Shown in pieces: positions 42,809 to 52,287 of a stretch of DNA of 64,000 nucleotides. Within the stretch, counting starts at the first letter, position 1, and every line of letters begins with the position of its first letter. A program made the position numbers and the translations under genes. Below the pieces are notes generated by a model that saw only the letters and a list, made by a program, of their open reading frames with translations, was not told where the DNA came from and did not search any database. The stretch is from assembly GCA_033557465.1 (NCBI GenBank), contig CM066039.1, forward strand, positions 397,129,440-397,193,439, in the 5' to 3' direction. The DNA comes from Ichthyophis bannanicus. Its lineage: Eukaryota; Chordata; Amphibia; Gymnophiona; Ichthyophiidae.

Positions 42809-43220
42809 GAAAACAAAAGAAAAATGCTTTCTCTCTCCCTGCCCGAGTTTTTTTTCTCACAAAGCAGTGCAATGCTTTTGTGTGTATTGCAGACTATTTA
42901 GAACTGATTGTTAAAAATAACCCTTTGGTAGCAGCAGGAACACAAACTTGTATCTGTACAGCATTTGGTATACAGGCTTTTCTTTACAAATGTTAAAATG
43001 CAATTAACACATCTTTGTTAGAGAAACCAGTGCTGTCCATGTGATAGAATTTTGCTTTTAAGACCTCACTGTTAAAAGTATTCTGGCAACAGAGTAGTTC
43101 AGGCTGAAACACAGAGAGAGAGAAACCTGGGTTCAAATCCCACTACAGCTATTTTTTAATGGCTTTGAAAAAAAACCACCAATACAGAGAAACAAGTCTG
43201 GGCAGCATGCTTCTAGGATA
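42809..43220. other. No gene recognised
   Basis: AT-rich. GGGTTCAAATCCCACTAC at 43131 resembles a SINE B box but no A box precedes it. Otherwise nothing assigned. Confidence 0.45.
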
Positions 43221-43360
43221 TGGTAACATGTGATTGGCAGAAAAAAGAGACTTGTTCTGAGCATGCTACTGGTGAATGTAGGAAATGACGTGGCGACACG
43301 TGATTGACAGAAACAGGAGACTTGTTCTGAGCATGTTCCTGGTGAATTGCAGGGTGTAAC
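43221..43360. repeat. Two 70-bp direct repeats with CCAAT and E-box-like words
   Basis: TGGTAACATGTGATTGGCAG at 43221 and TGGCGACACGTGATTGACAG at 43291 start two units exactly 70 bp apart, both containing GAGACTTGTTCTGAGCATG. The first has ATTGG (inverted CCAAT), the second CACGTG. They lie 65-200 bp upstream of the frame at 43426 and look like a duplicated upstream element. Confidence 0.7.
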
Positions 43361-43425
43361 ATGTAAGCCTGTGTGGGGAAAATTCTAACACAGAGATTCA
43401 AAAAGAAAAAATGGCTCTTTTTTGA

Positions 43426-43773
43426 ACACCAAGCAGAATTTCCAACAGGGTGCATAACATTAATTACTTTCATAAAGATCGTGATGCAGCAGCTGAGGGT
43501 TATCCACCGACTGAAAATCCATTTGAACAACAGGAGAGTCAGGCAGAGTCTGAACATGAATTAATAGAGATTGAATATTTTCCAGATGCACAAAAATTGT
43601 TTGACTCTCAAGAACTTTGTGACACAGGCACTGATATTAACTTAACGGATGACAACGCAACGGATCCAACGGACATAGAATTATATTACGCCGCGGCAGA
43701 TGCAGAAGCAACCTGTTTACTGGAAGAACTAGGATCAGCAGAGGTAAGAGAAGTCACCACCCCCGGCTAATTC
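43426..43773 (+). CDS. Acidic exon-like open frame, function unknown
   Basis: Open from the stop at 43423 to TAA at 43768-43770, about 114 codons. No ATG lies near the beginning (the first available is GTG at 43450), so if real it is an internal exon or lost its start. It is strongly acidic (QESQAESEHELIEIEYFPDA, LTDDNATDPTDIELYYAAAD) with no known domain. A good splice donor, GAG|GTAAGAG, occurs at 43743/43744 in phase 0. Codon content is unlike the surrounding repeats. It may be chance, a decayed gene or part of an unknown mobile or viral-derived unit. Confidence 0.35.
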
Positions 43774-43859
43774 ACACTTTTCCCCAGACAGCACATTGTA
43801 GGTTTTAATTAACTAGGAATTCCTAAAACACACCATGCAAAACTGTAGGTTCAAAATGT

Positions 43860-43874
43860 TTTATTTCAAATAAA
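43860..43874. terminator. Polyadenylation signals on both strands between convergent frames
   Basis: TTTATT at 43860-43865 is AATAAA on the minus strand; AATAAA is at 43869-43874 on the plus strand. They serve the minus frame ending at 44008 and the plus frame ending at 43770, at 140 and 100 bp respectively. Confidence 0.5.
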
Positions 43875-44007
43875 ATGTGTTCATCTTGTGAACTGATTCA
43901 TTTGGGCATTACAAGGTATTTTTTTTACTATAAAGGCATACATATAATTTTTGTTATCTGTATGTTCAACTAATAGATTCTGGAAATACAAACATTTTCA
44001 TAAAAAG

Positions 44008-44586
44008 TCAATTTTTACAAAACTTCGTGTTTTTTTTAAAGAACGATCTATAATCTCTGTCACAGATTAAACCTTCCACGAGCTCCATATCACAATCTGT
44101 CACAGATCTAAGCAAAATATTGAGCAGTTGTCCTGGATTTCTACTGGTATTAAAATCTCTGATGAGTTCAAACAAAAAATTCAAATTTTCATAAACTAGG
44201 TCAATTGCTTTAATTTTATGACCAACAATCATGGCGACATTTACAATAGGTCCTAGGCACAACCTGTTACAAGTTTTATGGATTTTCTGTTGTATTTCCT
44301 TGTGCCCCCACCTCAGGCAATCATGATGTCTTTGCCCTGGAGCATGTATTAGACAAGCTGCACAGTCTCTGTGCATAACCTCCTGCAAGCATTTCTTGAT
44401 AATACAGTACACTGTTGCTTGTATAACAGGTTTAAATGTGTTTATTTCTTCAGGCTTTGAGTTGTCCTTTTGGTTAACTATGACATCAAACGCTTCCCTT
44501 TGATATGTACAGAAGAAACACAAGCAGCGTAGATTGATTGCCTGTATGTCCTCTAGCTCTTGTAGGAGCGGAGATTTGTTACTTCC
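44008..44586 (-). CDS. Cys/His-rich terminal exon of an unknown gene
   Basis: Open from a 3' splice site (polypyrimidine tract then GTAG on the minus strand, 44601-44587) in phase 0 to the stop at 44008-44010, about 192 codons. It reads GSNKSPLLQELEDIQAINL, then LCFFCTYQREAFDVIVN, and the core CAACLIHAPGQRHHDCLRW followed by KTCNRLC, a C-x2-C...H-H-x-C pattern that could bind zinc. The rest is helical and hydrophobic. No start codon is within the exon, so earlier exons lie at higher coordinates. I do not recognise the family; the C-x2-C...QR-x-H-x-C-L arrangement faintly recalls uncharacterised proteins tied to mobile elements, which I cannot check. Confidence 0.45.
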   Translation of the reverse strand, partial: GSNKSPLLQELEDIQAINLRCLCFFCTYQREAFDVIVNQKDNSKPEEINTFKPVIQATVYCIIKKCLQEVMHRDCAACLIHAPGQRHHDCLRWGHKEIQQKIHKTCNRLCLGPIVNVAMIVGHKIKAIDLVYENLNFLFELIRDFNTSRNPGQLLNILLRSVTDCDMELVEGLICDRDYRSFFKKNTKFCKN

Positions 44587-44689
44587 CTACAAAAAAAACA
44601 AAACAGTGTCGATGTGAAATGAACTAACTCTTCTATAACACTTTTCTAAAAAAAAAAAAAAAAAAAAGACTTCTCCTGCCTCTGCTGAT

Positions 44690-45010
44690 GTCATTGAAAA
44701 GTGACACTGTCCATTTCCGATGACACCCTGTTTCTGGTATTGTCATTTCCGATGATGTAGGCTGGGGGAGTGGTTGAGGGTGAGAGGATGTGGGTGTGGC
44801 ACAAAGCCGGAAGTGGGCGCTGATTGGCTAATGTCATCCTTGGGGGTGGGGTGGGGGTGTGTCAGAGTGGGGGTGTGGCCATGCCTGGGGGCGTGGATGG
44901 GCGGAACTAGCTCACCATTCATTTCTATGGGAGGGGCGTGGCCAGAGGCGGGACATACACCGGACGTGAGCACTGATTGGCTGCCGTCATCCTTATCTCA
45001 CCTGTCAATC
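44690..45010. promoter_or_regulatory. Promoter-like block with repeated CCAAT, ETS, CRE-like and GC-box words
   Basis: CCGGAAGT (ETS word) at 44807 and ATTGGCTAATGTCATCC at 44823; ATTGGCTGCCGTCATCC at 44976, 153 bp on; GGGGGCGTGG and GGGGCGTGGCC between them. ATTTCCGATGA occurs twice at 44715-44760. It lies beyond the 5' side of the minus exon at 44008-44586 and could be its promoter. A poly(A) run at 44650 separates the two. No start site can be fixed. Confidence 0.4.
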
Positions 45011-45029
45011 AGTTTGATGAGTAGTGTAC

Positions 45030-45205
45030 CCATTATACTACTTGCATGTGTGTGTGCACATGCATCATGGAGAGTGTCAGGGGCTCCGTACACACACCCC
45101 ATGGGGCGTGTCGGGGGCTGCATGCATGTGCACATCATGGGGTATGTCGGGGGCTGTGTGTGTGTGCATGTGCATGCACGTGCATATCATGGGGAGTGTT
45201 ACTTG
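45030..45205. repeat. Short GT-rich minisatellite
   Basis: Words TGCACATCATGGGG and GTCGGGGGCTG alternate three to four times with GTGTGTG runs. Long frames across it (44774-45208, 45046-45411) come from the repeat and the next SINE. Confidence 0.65.
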
Positions 45206-45226
45206 TAGCATCAGGAGTGGATACTA

Positions 45227-45512
45227 GGGAGGAGTGGCCTAATGGTTGGGGAAAGTTACTTCAGGCCAGAAGACCAGGGGTTCGAATCCTGCTAGAGGAC
45301 AGCAACCTTGGGCTGGAAGGATTGGGGTTTCTAGTCCCACAGGTGCTCCTTGTGGCCTTGGGCAAGCCACTTAACCCTCCATTTCCTCAGGTACAAAAAC
45401 ATAGATTGTGAGCCCTTTGGGGACAAGGAAAAAATATAAATACAGTACCTGCATGTACACTGCTTTGACTGGTAGAAAAAGCAGTATATAAGCCTAGTTA
45501 AATAAATAAATA
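45227..45512 (+). mobile_element. SINE, full length, third tail variant
   Basis: Head GGAGGAGTGGCCTAATGGTT, B box GGTTCGAATCC (perfect), core CTTGGGCAAGCCACTTAACC, then ATAGATTGTGAGCCCTTTGG, a block also known from the L2/MIR 3' region, then CTGCTTTGACTGGTAGAAAA and AAAT repeats. This tail differs from the other SINEs. Confidence 0.88.
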
Positions 45513-45514
45513 CA

Positions 45515-46300
45515 TGACCATAACACTGTTCCTCAGCTCATAACTCTGGGGTCATCTTTAACTCGTCTCTCTTTTCCTTTACACATATCGAAAAGATAGC
45601 TGAAACCTGTTGTTTCTTTCTCTATAACATCAGCGAAATTTGCCCCTTCCTCTCAGAACACACTACCACACTAATTGTTACTATGCTTTCAGTCTTGTAT
45701 GCCTATTTACTACCTCTGTCCTATTACTAATTGTAACTTCCTTTCACTTTCTGGCCTTGTGCCCACTTTCTAAGTTATTGTAAATTGTGAACCGCTCTGA
45801 TTGTTAAAGTAGGGCGGTATATCAAATAAATAAACATAAACATACCAAGACCCTTATCTACTGTCTCATCGCCTCCCATCTAGACTTGCAACTTGCTCCT
45901 CACTGGTCTCCCACTGAGTCATCTCTCTTCCCCTCAATCTGTTCAAAACTCAGCTGCCACCAGAATGTTTGCATTTACATAATCCCTCTTTCTCAATCAC
46001 TATATTAGTTCCCATCCAAGTCGAACTTCTCCTACTGACCTACAAATGCATTCGATCTGCAGCTCCTCACTACCTCCTCCATTTGTCTCTCCCTACACCT
46101 CTCCCCAACAACTCTGCTCATCAAGCAGATCGCTTTTATCTCTGCCCTTTTCTTCTGTCACCAACTCCAGACTCCTTCCCCCTTGCGGCACCGTATGCCT
46201 GGAACAGACTATGTCAAGTTCCATCTTGGGTCCTATTCAAATTCAGGCTAAAACACATTTTGAGGTTGTTTTTGTATCATGATTCTCTTATTCTCATGGA
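45515..46300 (+). mobile_element. L2-like LINE fragment with nested tail
   Basis: Plus-strand frames in pieces: LGVIFNSSLFSF and KIAETCCFFLYNISEICPFL at 45545-45650, then after a nested L2-type tail (45690-45838, GTGAACCGCTCTGATTGTTA and AAAT repeats) TLIYCLIASHLDLQLAPHWS and, at 45969-46352, LLLTYKCIRSAAPHYLL and PYAWNRLCQ. These are the L2 C-terminal motifs. Same old subfamily as 22515-23785. Confidence 0.7.
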
Positions 46301-46332
46301 GCAGTTTCTCCCAATGGGTGAGTTTTGCACAT

Positions 46333-46640
46333 CAATATATATAACTGCCTAAGGGAAAACTCATCCAAATAATCAATATATACCTTTAGTAACCACTAAA
46401 TATATATCACTAACTTCAAAATTTACTACTATTACTGTTATAAACTTAAAGTATCATAAACTCTATTCAATATGGCGATAGCGACCTCAGGATGGCCTTA
46501 CCCTCTTTGCTATTGCCATATTGAATAGAGTTTATGATACTTTAAGTTTATAACAGTAATAGTGGTGTGTATTTAGTGGTTACTAAGGGTATATATTGAT
46601 TATTTGGATGAGTTTTCCCTTAGGCAGTTATATATATTGG
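46333..46640. repeat. 300-bp near-palindrome at the PLE 5' side
   Basis: The left arm, 46333-46485, runs through ACTGCCTAAGGGAAAACTCA and ATAAACTCTATTCAATATGG. The right arm, 46509-46640, is its complement, apart from a 25-bp segment present only on the left; the loop is about 24 bp. It directly precedes the PLE coding region, so it fits an inverted pair of PLE terminal repeats. Confidence 0.85.
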
Positions 46641-48168
46641 TTTACTAGTTATAGTGCAATGACGACTAGTTGGAAAGACTACTTTAGTTTCATTGTAGAA
46701 AGAACGAATTAAATTTTGAAACTTCCATCCTTGTTAGGAAATAATGAAAAAGGGAGTCCAGATTGGGATTCTTTTATTAATAAGTCTAAGAGAAGTGTAC
46801 AAGTGGAACTTGCCGAGTATTGCCACAAGGAAGTTATACCGAAAGGTTTAAGAATATGGAAAGCACCTGGCATGTTCTTGGAAGATGAAGCATTTGTGCT
46901 CCGTTGGAATCAAATCCTGAATAAATATTCTTTAGATCTAATGCTTTTCTGAGGAGGACAAAACATTCCGAGAATTTCAGGAGAGGAGAAGGTGGAGAAA
47001 ATTCTACCTACTCATCTGATTCTAGTACGGAAGGAGGGCAGTCTGACATACATTCTAAGACTGGAAGTATGAGAGCTGATCATCCTAATATTCAGCAGAA
47101 TAAACAAGGAAATTTTTCCAGGCCACCAACAGGATCACGATGCAAAAAAGAAACTGTACATTTTCAATAACAGATGCTGTTATTAATCTCTCTTGCATTA
47201 TGTTAACATCAGCACAAATAGAGGTGTTAGCTAAAGACTTATCTTTTATTAACGGCCCATATTATGATGGGTTTCAAAGTAGAGTGGCGATTGAGAGACT
47301 GATTCGTTCCATACAATTGAAGCTCTTCTTCTATGATAAACCCTCTATGGAAGATTCATCCTTAGTCTGTTTAAAGTCTAATTGGACACCTCCGGGTCCT
47401 TTAGATCCTATAGTATGTACATTTAAGCATTTGATTCTATCTGACCTGATTAAAATGGAAGCTAAGTATAATAATCATCCAAAGAATTTATCATTGGTTG
47501 AATTTACAACGTTAAAAGATCTTTCAAAAATGGAGAATATTACAATTAAACATACAGATAAGGGGGTGCAGTGGTACTGATGAATAATGATGAGTATGAT
47601 AATGAAATCTTTAGGCAATTAGATAACAGCCATCATTATAAGCGTATGCAAGTTGATCCGACTGAAGAATTGCAGAAAATTGTATTAAACATTACTACAA
47701 GTGCACTTCAATTAGGTTATTTGACTGAGAAAGAAAAAAAAAATTGAATCCACCACATCCTAAAATTCCAGTTTTTTATATTTTACCTAAGGTGTATAAG
47801 AGTTTGACGAACCCTCCAGGATGTCCTATTTTGTCTAGTAATGATTCATTGCTAGAGTGAATTGGGATATATTTAGATATGCATTTAAAGAATGAGGTTC
47901 CAAAAATTCTTTCATACATCAAAGATATTACACATGTTTTACAAATTTTGGAAAATCTAGGAACAACGGAACAAATTACTTGGCTGGCATCTTTGGATGT
48001 TTCATCTATTCCCCAAGATGAAACATTGCAAGTTTTATCATGTGTATGGGATAATAGATCGAGCCCTCATAGGGTGCCAACTGTATTTTTATTAACGTTA
48101 GCAGAACTTTCTGTTATGGGGAGGATCTAAAGATCTTTTGAATGAGTTTTTTTGCCTATTTAAATAGC
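46641..48168 (+). mobile_element. Penelope-like element (PLE), N-terminal and RT part
   Basis: Plus-strand frames with PLE motifs: 47140-47580 reads AVINLSCIMLTSAQIEVLAK and LVEFTTLKDLSKMENITIKH then TDKGVQ (the DKGG block); around 47780 VFYILPKVYKSLTNPPGCPI (the P-K-x-H-K / N-P-P-G-R-P block); and 47879-48130 SYIKDITHVLQILENLG and LASLDVSSIPQDETLQVL, where SIDVTSLYTSIP is usual. PLEs code an RT related to telomerase and usually a GIY-YIG nuclease; the catalytic DD and the nuclease are missing because the copy stops where the L2 begins. Several shifts. Confidence 0.8.
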
Positions 48169-48169
48169 T

Positions 48170-48392
48170 GTATTTATTTTATTTATTTAACAGCTTTTAT
48201 ATACCGCACTTTTGTTATCAGCGCGGTTTACATTTTAACAATTTTGTACTTGAACATAGAACAAATGTTAAGTTTACAAGGAACAGGAGATAAAACATGG
48301 ATAACAGGGTTTAATAAATAACAGATATTCTCAACTATTTACAATAGATTCTTAAATGCTCAAGCTCTAAAGGTAGGGTTTGTGGGGTTTGG
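48170..48392 (-). other. L2 3'UTR and terminal stem
   Basis: The complement ends GTAAACCGCGCTGATAACAA, then GTGCGGTATATAAAAGCTG and AAAT repeats. This terminus is shared with the SINE variants at 9739 and 13606, which supports recognition by the same RT. Confidence 0.8.
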
Positions 48393-48671
48393 TCAAGAAC
48401 AAGTGATAAGGTTTCGGGAGCTTATTTGACTAGCCATGATCGATGGTTTGTGAAGGAGGGGGAGGGGTGGGGGGTCAGTACATTGTGAGAAGTGTTGTAG
48501 GAAGAGATGAGTTTTTAGGGATTTTCTGAATTGGGACAGGTCTTTTTGTGATCTAATACTAGGTGGTAGCATGTTCCAGCATCTAGGGGCGAAGGAAGAG
48601 AATGCTCTTAAAGTGGTTGTTTGAGTGAGTTTTGTAATGTCCTTTGGGACTGTTAGCATGTTCTCTGTTAC
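48393..48671 (-). pseudogene. L2 ORF2 C-terminal tail after the internal stop
   Basis: In frame with 48675-51524. It reads MLTVPKDITKLTQTTTLRAF, CWNMLPPSIRSQKDLSQF and KSLKTHLFLQHF, the usual L2 end. The natural stop is at 48393. Confidence 0.88.
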
Positions 48672-48674
48672 AGA

Positions 48675-51524
48675 TCATCTAGATCTGGCGTTCTGTGTGT
48701 GTTGGAGGAGGTCAGATAAAGAGGATGATGAGATATGGTGGAATGCTTTGAAGGTCAGAATGAGGGCTTTGTATAAAATCCTGCAAGATAGTGGGAGCCA
48801 GTGAAGATCAAATAGGATGGGAGTAATATGTTGACTCCTTGGGGATCCGTGAAGAACCCTGGCCGCTGTATTCATGGCCAATTGAAGCGGGTTCAGCGTG
48901 CTCTTGGGTAGGCCATGGAGTACGATATTTGCATAGTCAAAATGAGGAGTGACTAATGCCTGGAAGGTTGTGCGGAAGTCACATGGTTCGAGCATAGGTC
49001 TGAGGTGTCGAAGGGTCCTGATTTTATAGTAGATGGCTTTTACAGTATTTTTTATATGTTCTTTGAATTCAAGCCGCTGGTCAAGTATAACACCGAGGTA
49101 ACGTATTGAGGTTTTGAGTGGGAGATCAGCATCTCTTGTTCTTAGAGTTGGTGGAGGAGAGAAGTCTTTGTTCCTAGTGACAATCAGGACTTCGGTTTTT
49201 TTGAAATTGATTCTGAGATTTTGTGAGAGTAGCCAGTCTGATATTGAATTGAAGCAAGTGATTATTGTAGTGTAGTCAGGTTTTAGTACATTAATTGGAG
49301 TGAATAAGAGTACATCATCTGCGTAGATAAGACATGATATTCCGAATGAGCGGGAGATGTTGCAGAGAGGTTGCATATAGATGTTAAATAGAAGAGCTGA
49401 GAGAGAGGAACCCTGCGGTACTCCTTGCTTCTGATGAAAAGGCTGAGATGTGGTATCACCAATCCGTACTTGTTGCCAGCGATCTTCTAGGTAAGATCTG
49501 CACCAATTCAACGCCATTCCTTGAATTCCTTTTTCGTGAAGCTGGGTGAGCAGTTGGTTGTGGTCAACAGAGTCAAAAGCTGCTGCTATGTCTAGGAAGA
49601 TCATAGCGATTCCATTTCTGATATTGTCCGTTGTATTAATGAGTGTGTTCAATAGGGAAGTTAGGAGGGTTTCAACTCTGTGAGCTTCTCTGAAGCCATG
49701 CTGGTTTGGATCTAGTGGGGCCTCGGAATCAATGTGTTGTTGGATTTGTCTCAGTATGACTTTTTCTAGGATTTTGGCTAATAAAGGAATACTTGAAATT
49801 GGGCGATAGGAGTCTTCCTTTTTCGGGTCTAGTTTGTTGTTTTTCAGTAGGGGACGGATGGAGGTCTGCTTGAGGGCTGTTGGAAATATCCTGGATCTAA
49901 GGGACTGGTCGGCTAAGGCTGATATGTATGGGCTAAGTTCTGTTTTCAGTGATTTGATCCAGTGGGCTGGACATGGATCATTAGGGGCGGTAGTGGCATT
50001 GATGGATGTAATAATTTCTTCGATGGACTTTGGAGTTGGAGATGAGAAATTATTGAGTATGAATTGGACGTTGGAAGGTTGCATGGTTACACTTGTGGTT
50101 ACTGTAGTGATCTTGATTGCCTTGGATTGGATGTAGTCAGCATATAGTTGTGGGTGTATATAGTCCTGTTGTGGTGACGGAGGTTCAATGGTTAGGGATT
50201 TTACTATTTGGAAGAGATCTCTCGGTTTGTTGAGGGAACGGTTAAGTAGTTTTGTATGGTGTTCTCTTCTCTTATCCCAAGTTAGCTGGCGATGGGATTT
50301 CAAGTTAGCTAAGTAAATGGACTGGTCGTGAGGGTTTAGTGAGTGTCTCCATTTCTTCTCTAGTCTCCTCAGTTGTTGTAATGAGGTTCGTAACTCGGAG
50401 GAGAACCATGGTGCGTTCTTTTTCTTGGCAATAGAAGAGTTGGTGGAGGTTTTATCATGTGTGGTGGTAGGCTGCACTGATAGTCCAAGAGCATTGTTCC
50501 AGTTTGATACAATATCATCGATGTTGTCAGGTATAATGGAGAGTTTTGGTATGGTATGGGAGGTGATTGTATCCATGTTGAAAGGTTTGAATCGTGCTGG
50601 TTTTGGTGGTGGGTAAGCATCTGGTGACTTGTTTGGAGATTCAATAGATGGCATGATGAATGTGATAAGGTTGTGATCAGACCAGGGGACGGGGGTAGAG
50701 ATGGGCTCGGGTTGATTTGGCAGATCCGGGTGTGCTGATGGGGCAAAGATGAGATCAAGGAGATTTCCTTGTTTATGAGTGGGGATTTTTACAATTTGAT
50801 TGTAGTGTAAGTTGATCATGGCATCAAGGAAGGAGTTGGATACTGAAGGTAGTGTGGATGCAAGGTTAAAATCTCCGAGGATCCAGTTAGGTTTGTTGAT
50901 ATCTAATGGGTTGATGGCAAGATCAATTATGAATGAGAGATCGTCGACTGGAGCATTTGGGGCTCTGTAGATGAGGTTTATGGTGTTGCTATTATTGGAG
51001 ATGGATAGAGTATTTGTGTGGTTTGTGGCATTGGTAGAGATTACGTGGTATTTCAAATCTGTTCTTGCTATTATGCAGACTCCTCCTCCCTTTCTGTTTT
51101 CTCTGTTGCAGGTATAGATGGTGTAGTTAGGTGGGGTAAGTTGGTTCATTAGGACGTTGTCGGTATTAGAAAGCCATGTTTCTGTGACCAGCAGGATGTC
51201 TAGTGTGAGGTTTGATATAAGGTCAATGATGGCTGGCCATTTGTTGCGAGCTGAGCGTGCGTTGATGAGAGCGCACTTGAGATTCTGTGTAGTAGTTTTT
51301 GGATTAGATCTCTTATTGTTTATAGTTTCCAGAGGTACATGAAGAAGGTAATTGTGCCTACTGTAGTATGTACTTTGTGGGTAATGTTGATGATTTTGAT
51401 GGGGTTTCCTATTGCGGGTTTGGTGAATAGGGATAGGGTTGGTATCAGATGTTAGGGCAAAGGAAGTATGTAATATGCCAGAGAGGATGGAGATGAGCAG
51501 GAGGGAACAAGTAATGGTGGCCAT
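48675..51524 (-). pseudogene. L2 ORF2 endonuclease-reverse transcriptase, 949 codons
   Basis: The frame opens with a hydrophobic leader (MATITCSLLLISILSGILHT). The endonuclease has LINARSARNKW (about 89), LLVTETWLSN (about 111), KGGGVCIIAR, WILGDFNLAS (about 217) and WSDHNLITF. The RT has SYRPISSIPLLAKILEKVI, FLDIAAAFDSVDHNQLL, QGVPQGSSLSALLFNIYMQP and YADDVLLFT (about 730, near 49320). The C-terminal domain has LVTPHFDYANIVLHGLPK and DLHWLPLSCRIL. A TGA at 48675-48677 ends it. The same frame continues at once in 48393-48659, so one base change, probably CGA to TGA, separates it from a full reading. Confidence 0.92.
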
Positions 51525-52287
51525 GACGTAATCCTAGGATGGTCCAGAGGGTGTAAATACTTTGACTTGAGTGCTACTGGCAACAGTAATAAGTGAATGT
51601 TAATGACCACAGTAATAAGTGAATGTAACAGTAAAATTGAAAGTTACTGGCAACAGTAATAGATAATGATACTGTCATAAGTAATAAGTGAATGCAACAT
51701 TAATAATTGAACGTTACTGGCAACAGTAATAAATTGTGAGCATGCTACTGACAACAGTAATAATAAATTCCTGTACAGCGTGTAATTGCTAGCACTGGTG
51801 AACTTGATTGGTGTAATAAGGTTGAGCAGAAAGAAAAGAACTATGATTTATATTACAATCAAATAATTAGGTTGTGAGAGCAGAGTCAGTTGAGACCAAT
51901 ATGTAGATAGTATACTTGCTGTGGTTGAGGTTACGTGGAGGGGGTGTAGTAAGCGAGCTCGACCATGTGGGAGCTCAGCTATATTTGGATGAATTTGCTG
52001 AACACAGCGTTGTAGATTTCTTTGTTGTTTTCTTGCCAGGATGTAGGGACTTGAAGCGCCTGAAGATCCTCATGTAAATTTGCACTCTGGCCCCGTGCAT
52101 ACCTTTTGAAGTGTCTCGGTGCAGGCTGTGTAGGTTCCGTCGACGATGACTGGTTAGGTGCTCACCATTGCTGAAATTTGGGCGGGTCGTTGGTGGCTCT
52201 ATTTTGGTGCCCCGCCTAAGGGCCACACCAAAGGGCCCTCTTGCGAGGCCCTCAGGCGCGGGCCCACAAGGCACGGGTACGCCTGCT
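51525..52287 (-). promoter_or_regulatory. L2 5' leader with short palindromic repeats
   Basis: The word ACTGGCAACAGTAAT, itself nearly palindromic, occurs at 51576, 51646 and 51716 (70 bp apart) and as ACTGACAACAGTAAT at 51747. The rest is without frames. The leader becomes GC-rich from about 52150 toward the monomers. Confidence 0.6.

Noticed and set aside
44774..45411. 144 and 121-codon plus frames rich in Cys and Gly
   Set aside because: They cover a GT-rich minisatellite and run into SINE sequence; no independent coding signal.
46333..46660. Hammerhead ribozyme, known from PLE terminal repeats
   Set aside because: I looked for the CTGATGA and GAAA core on both strands and found only GGATGAG and GGGAAAAC in the wrong arrangement.
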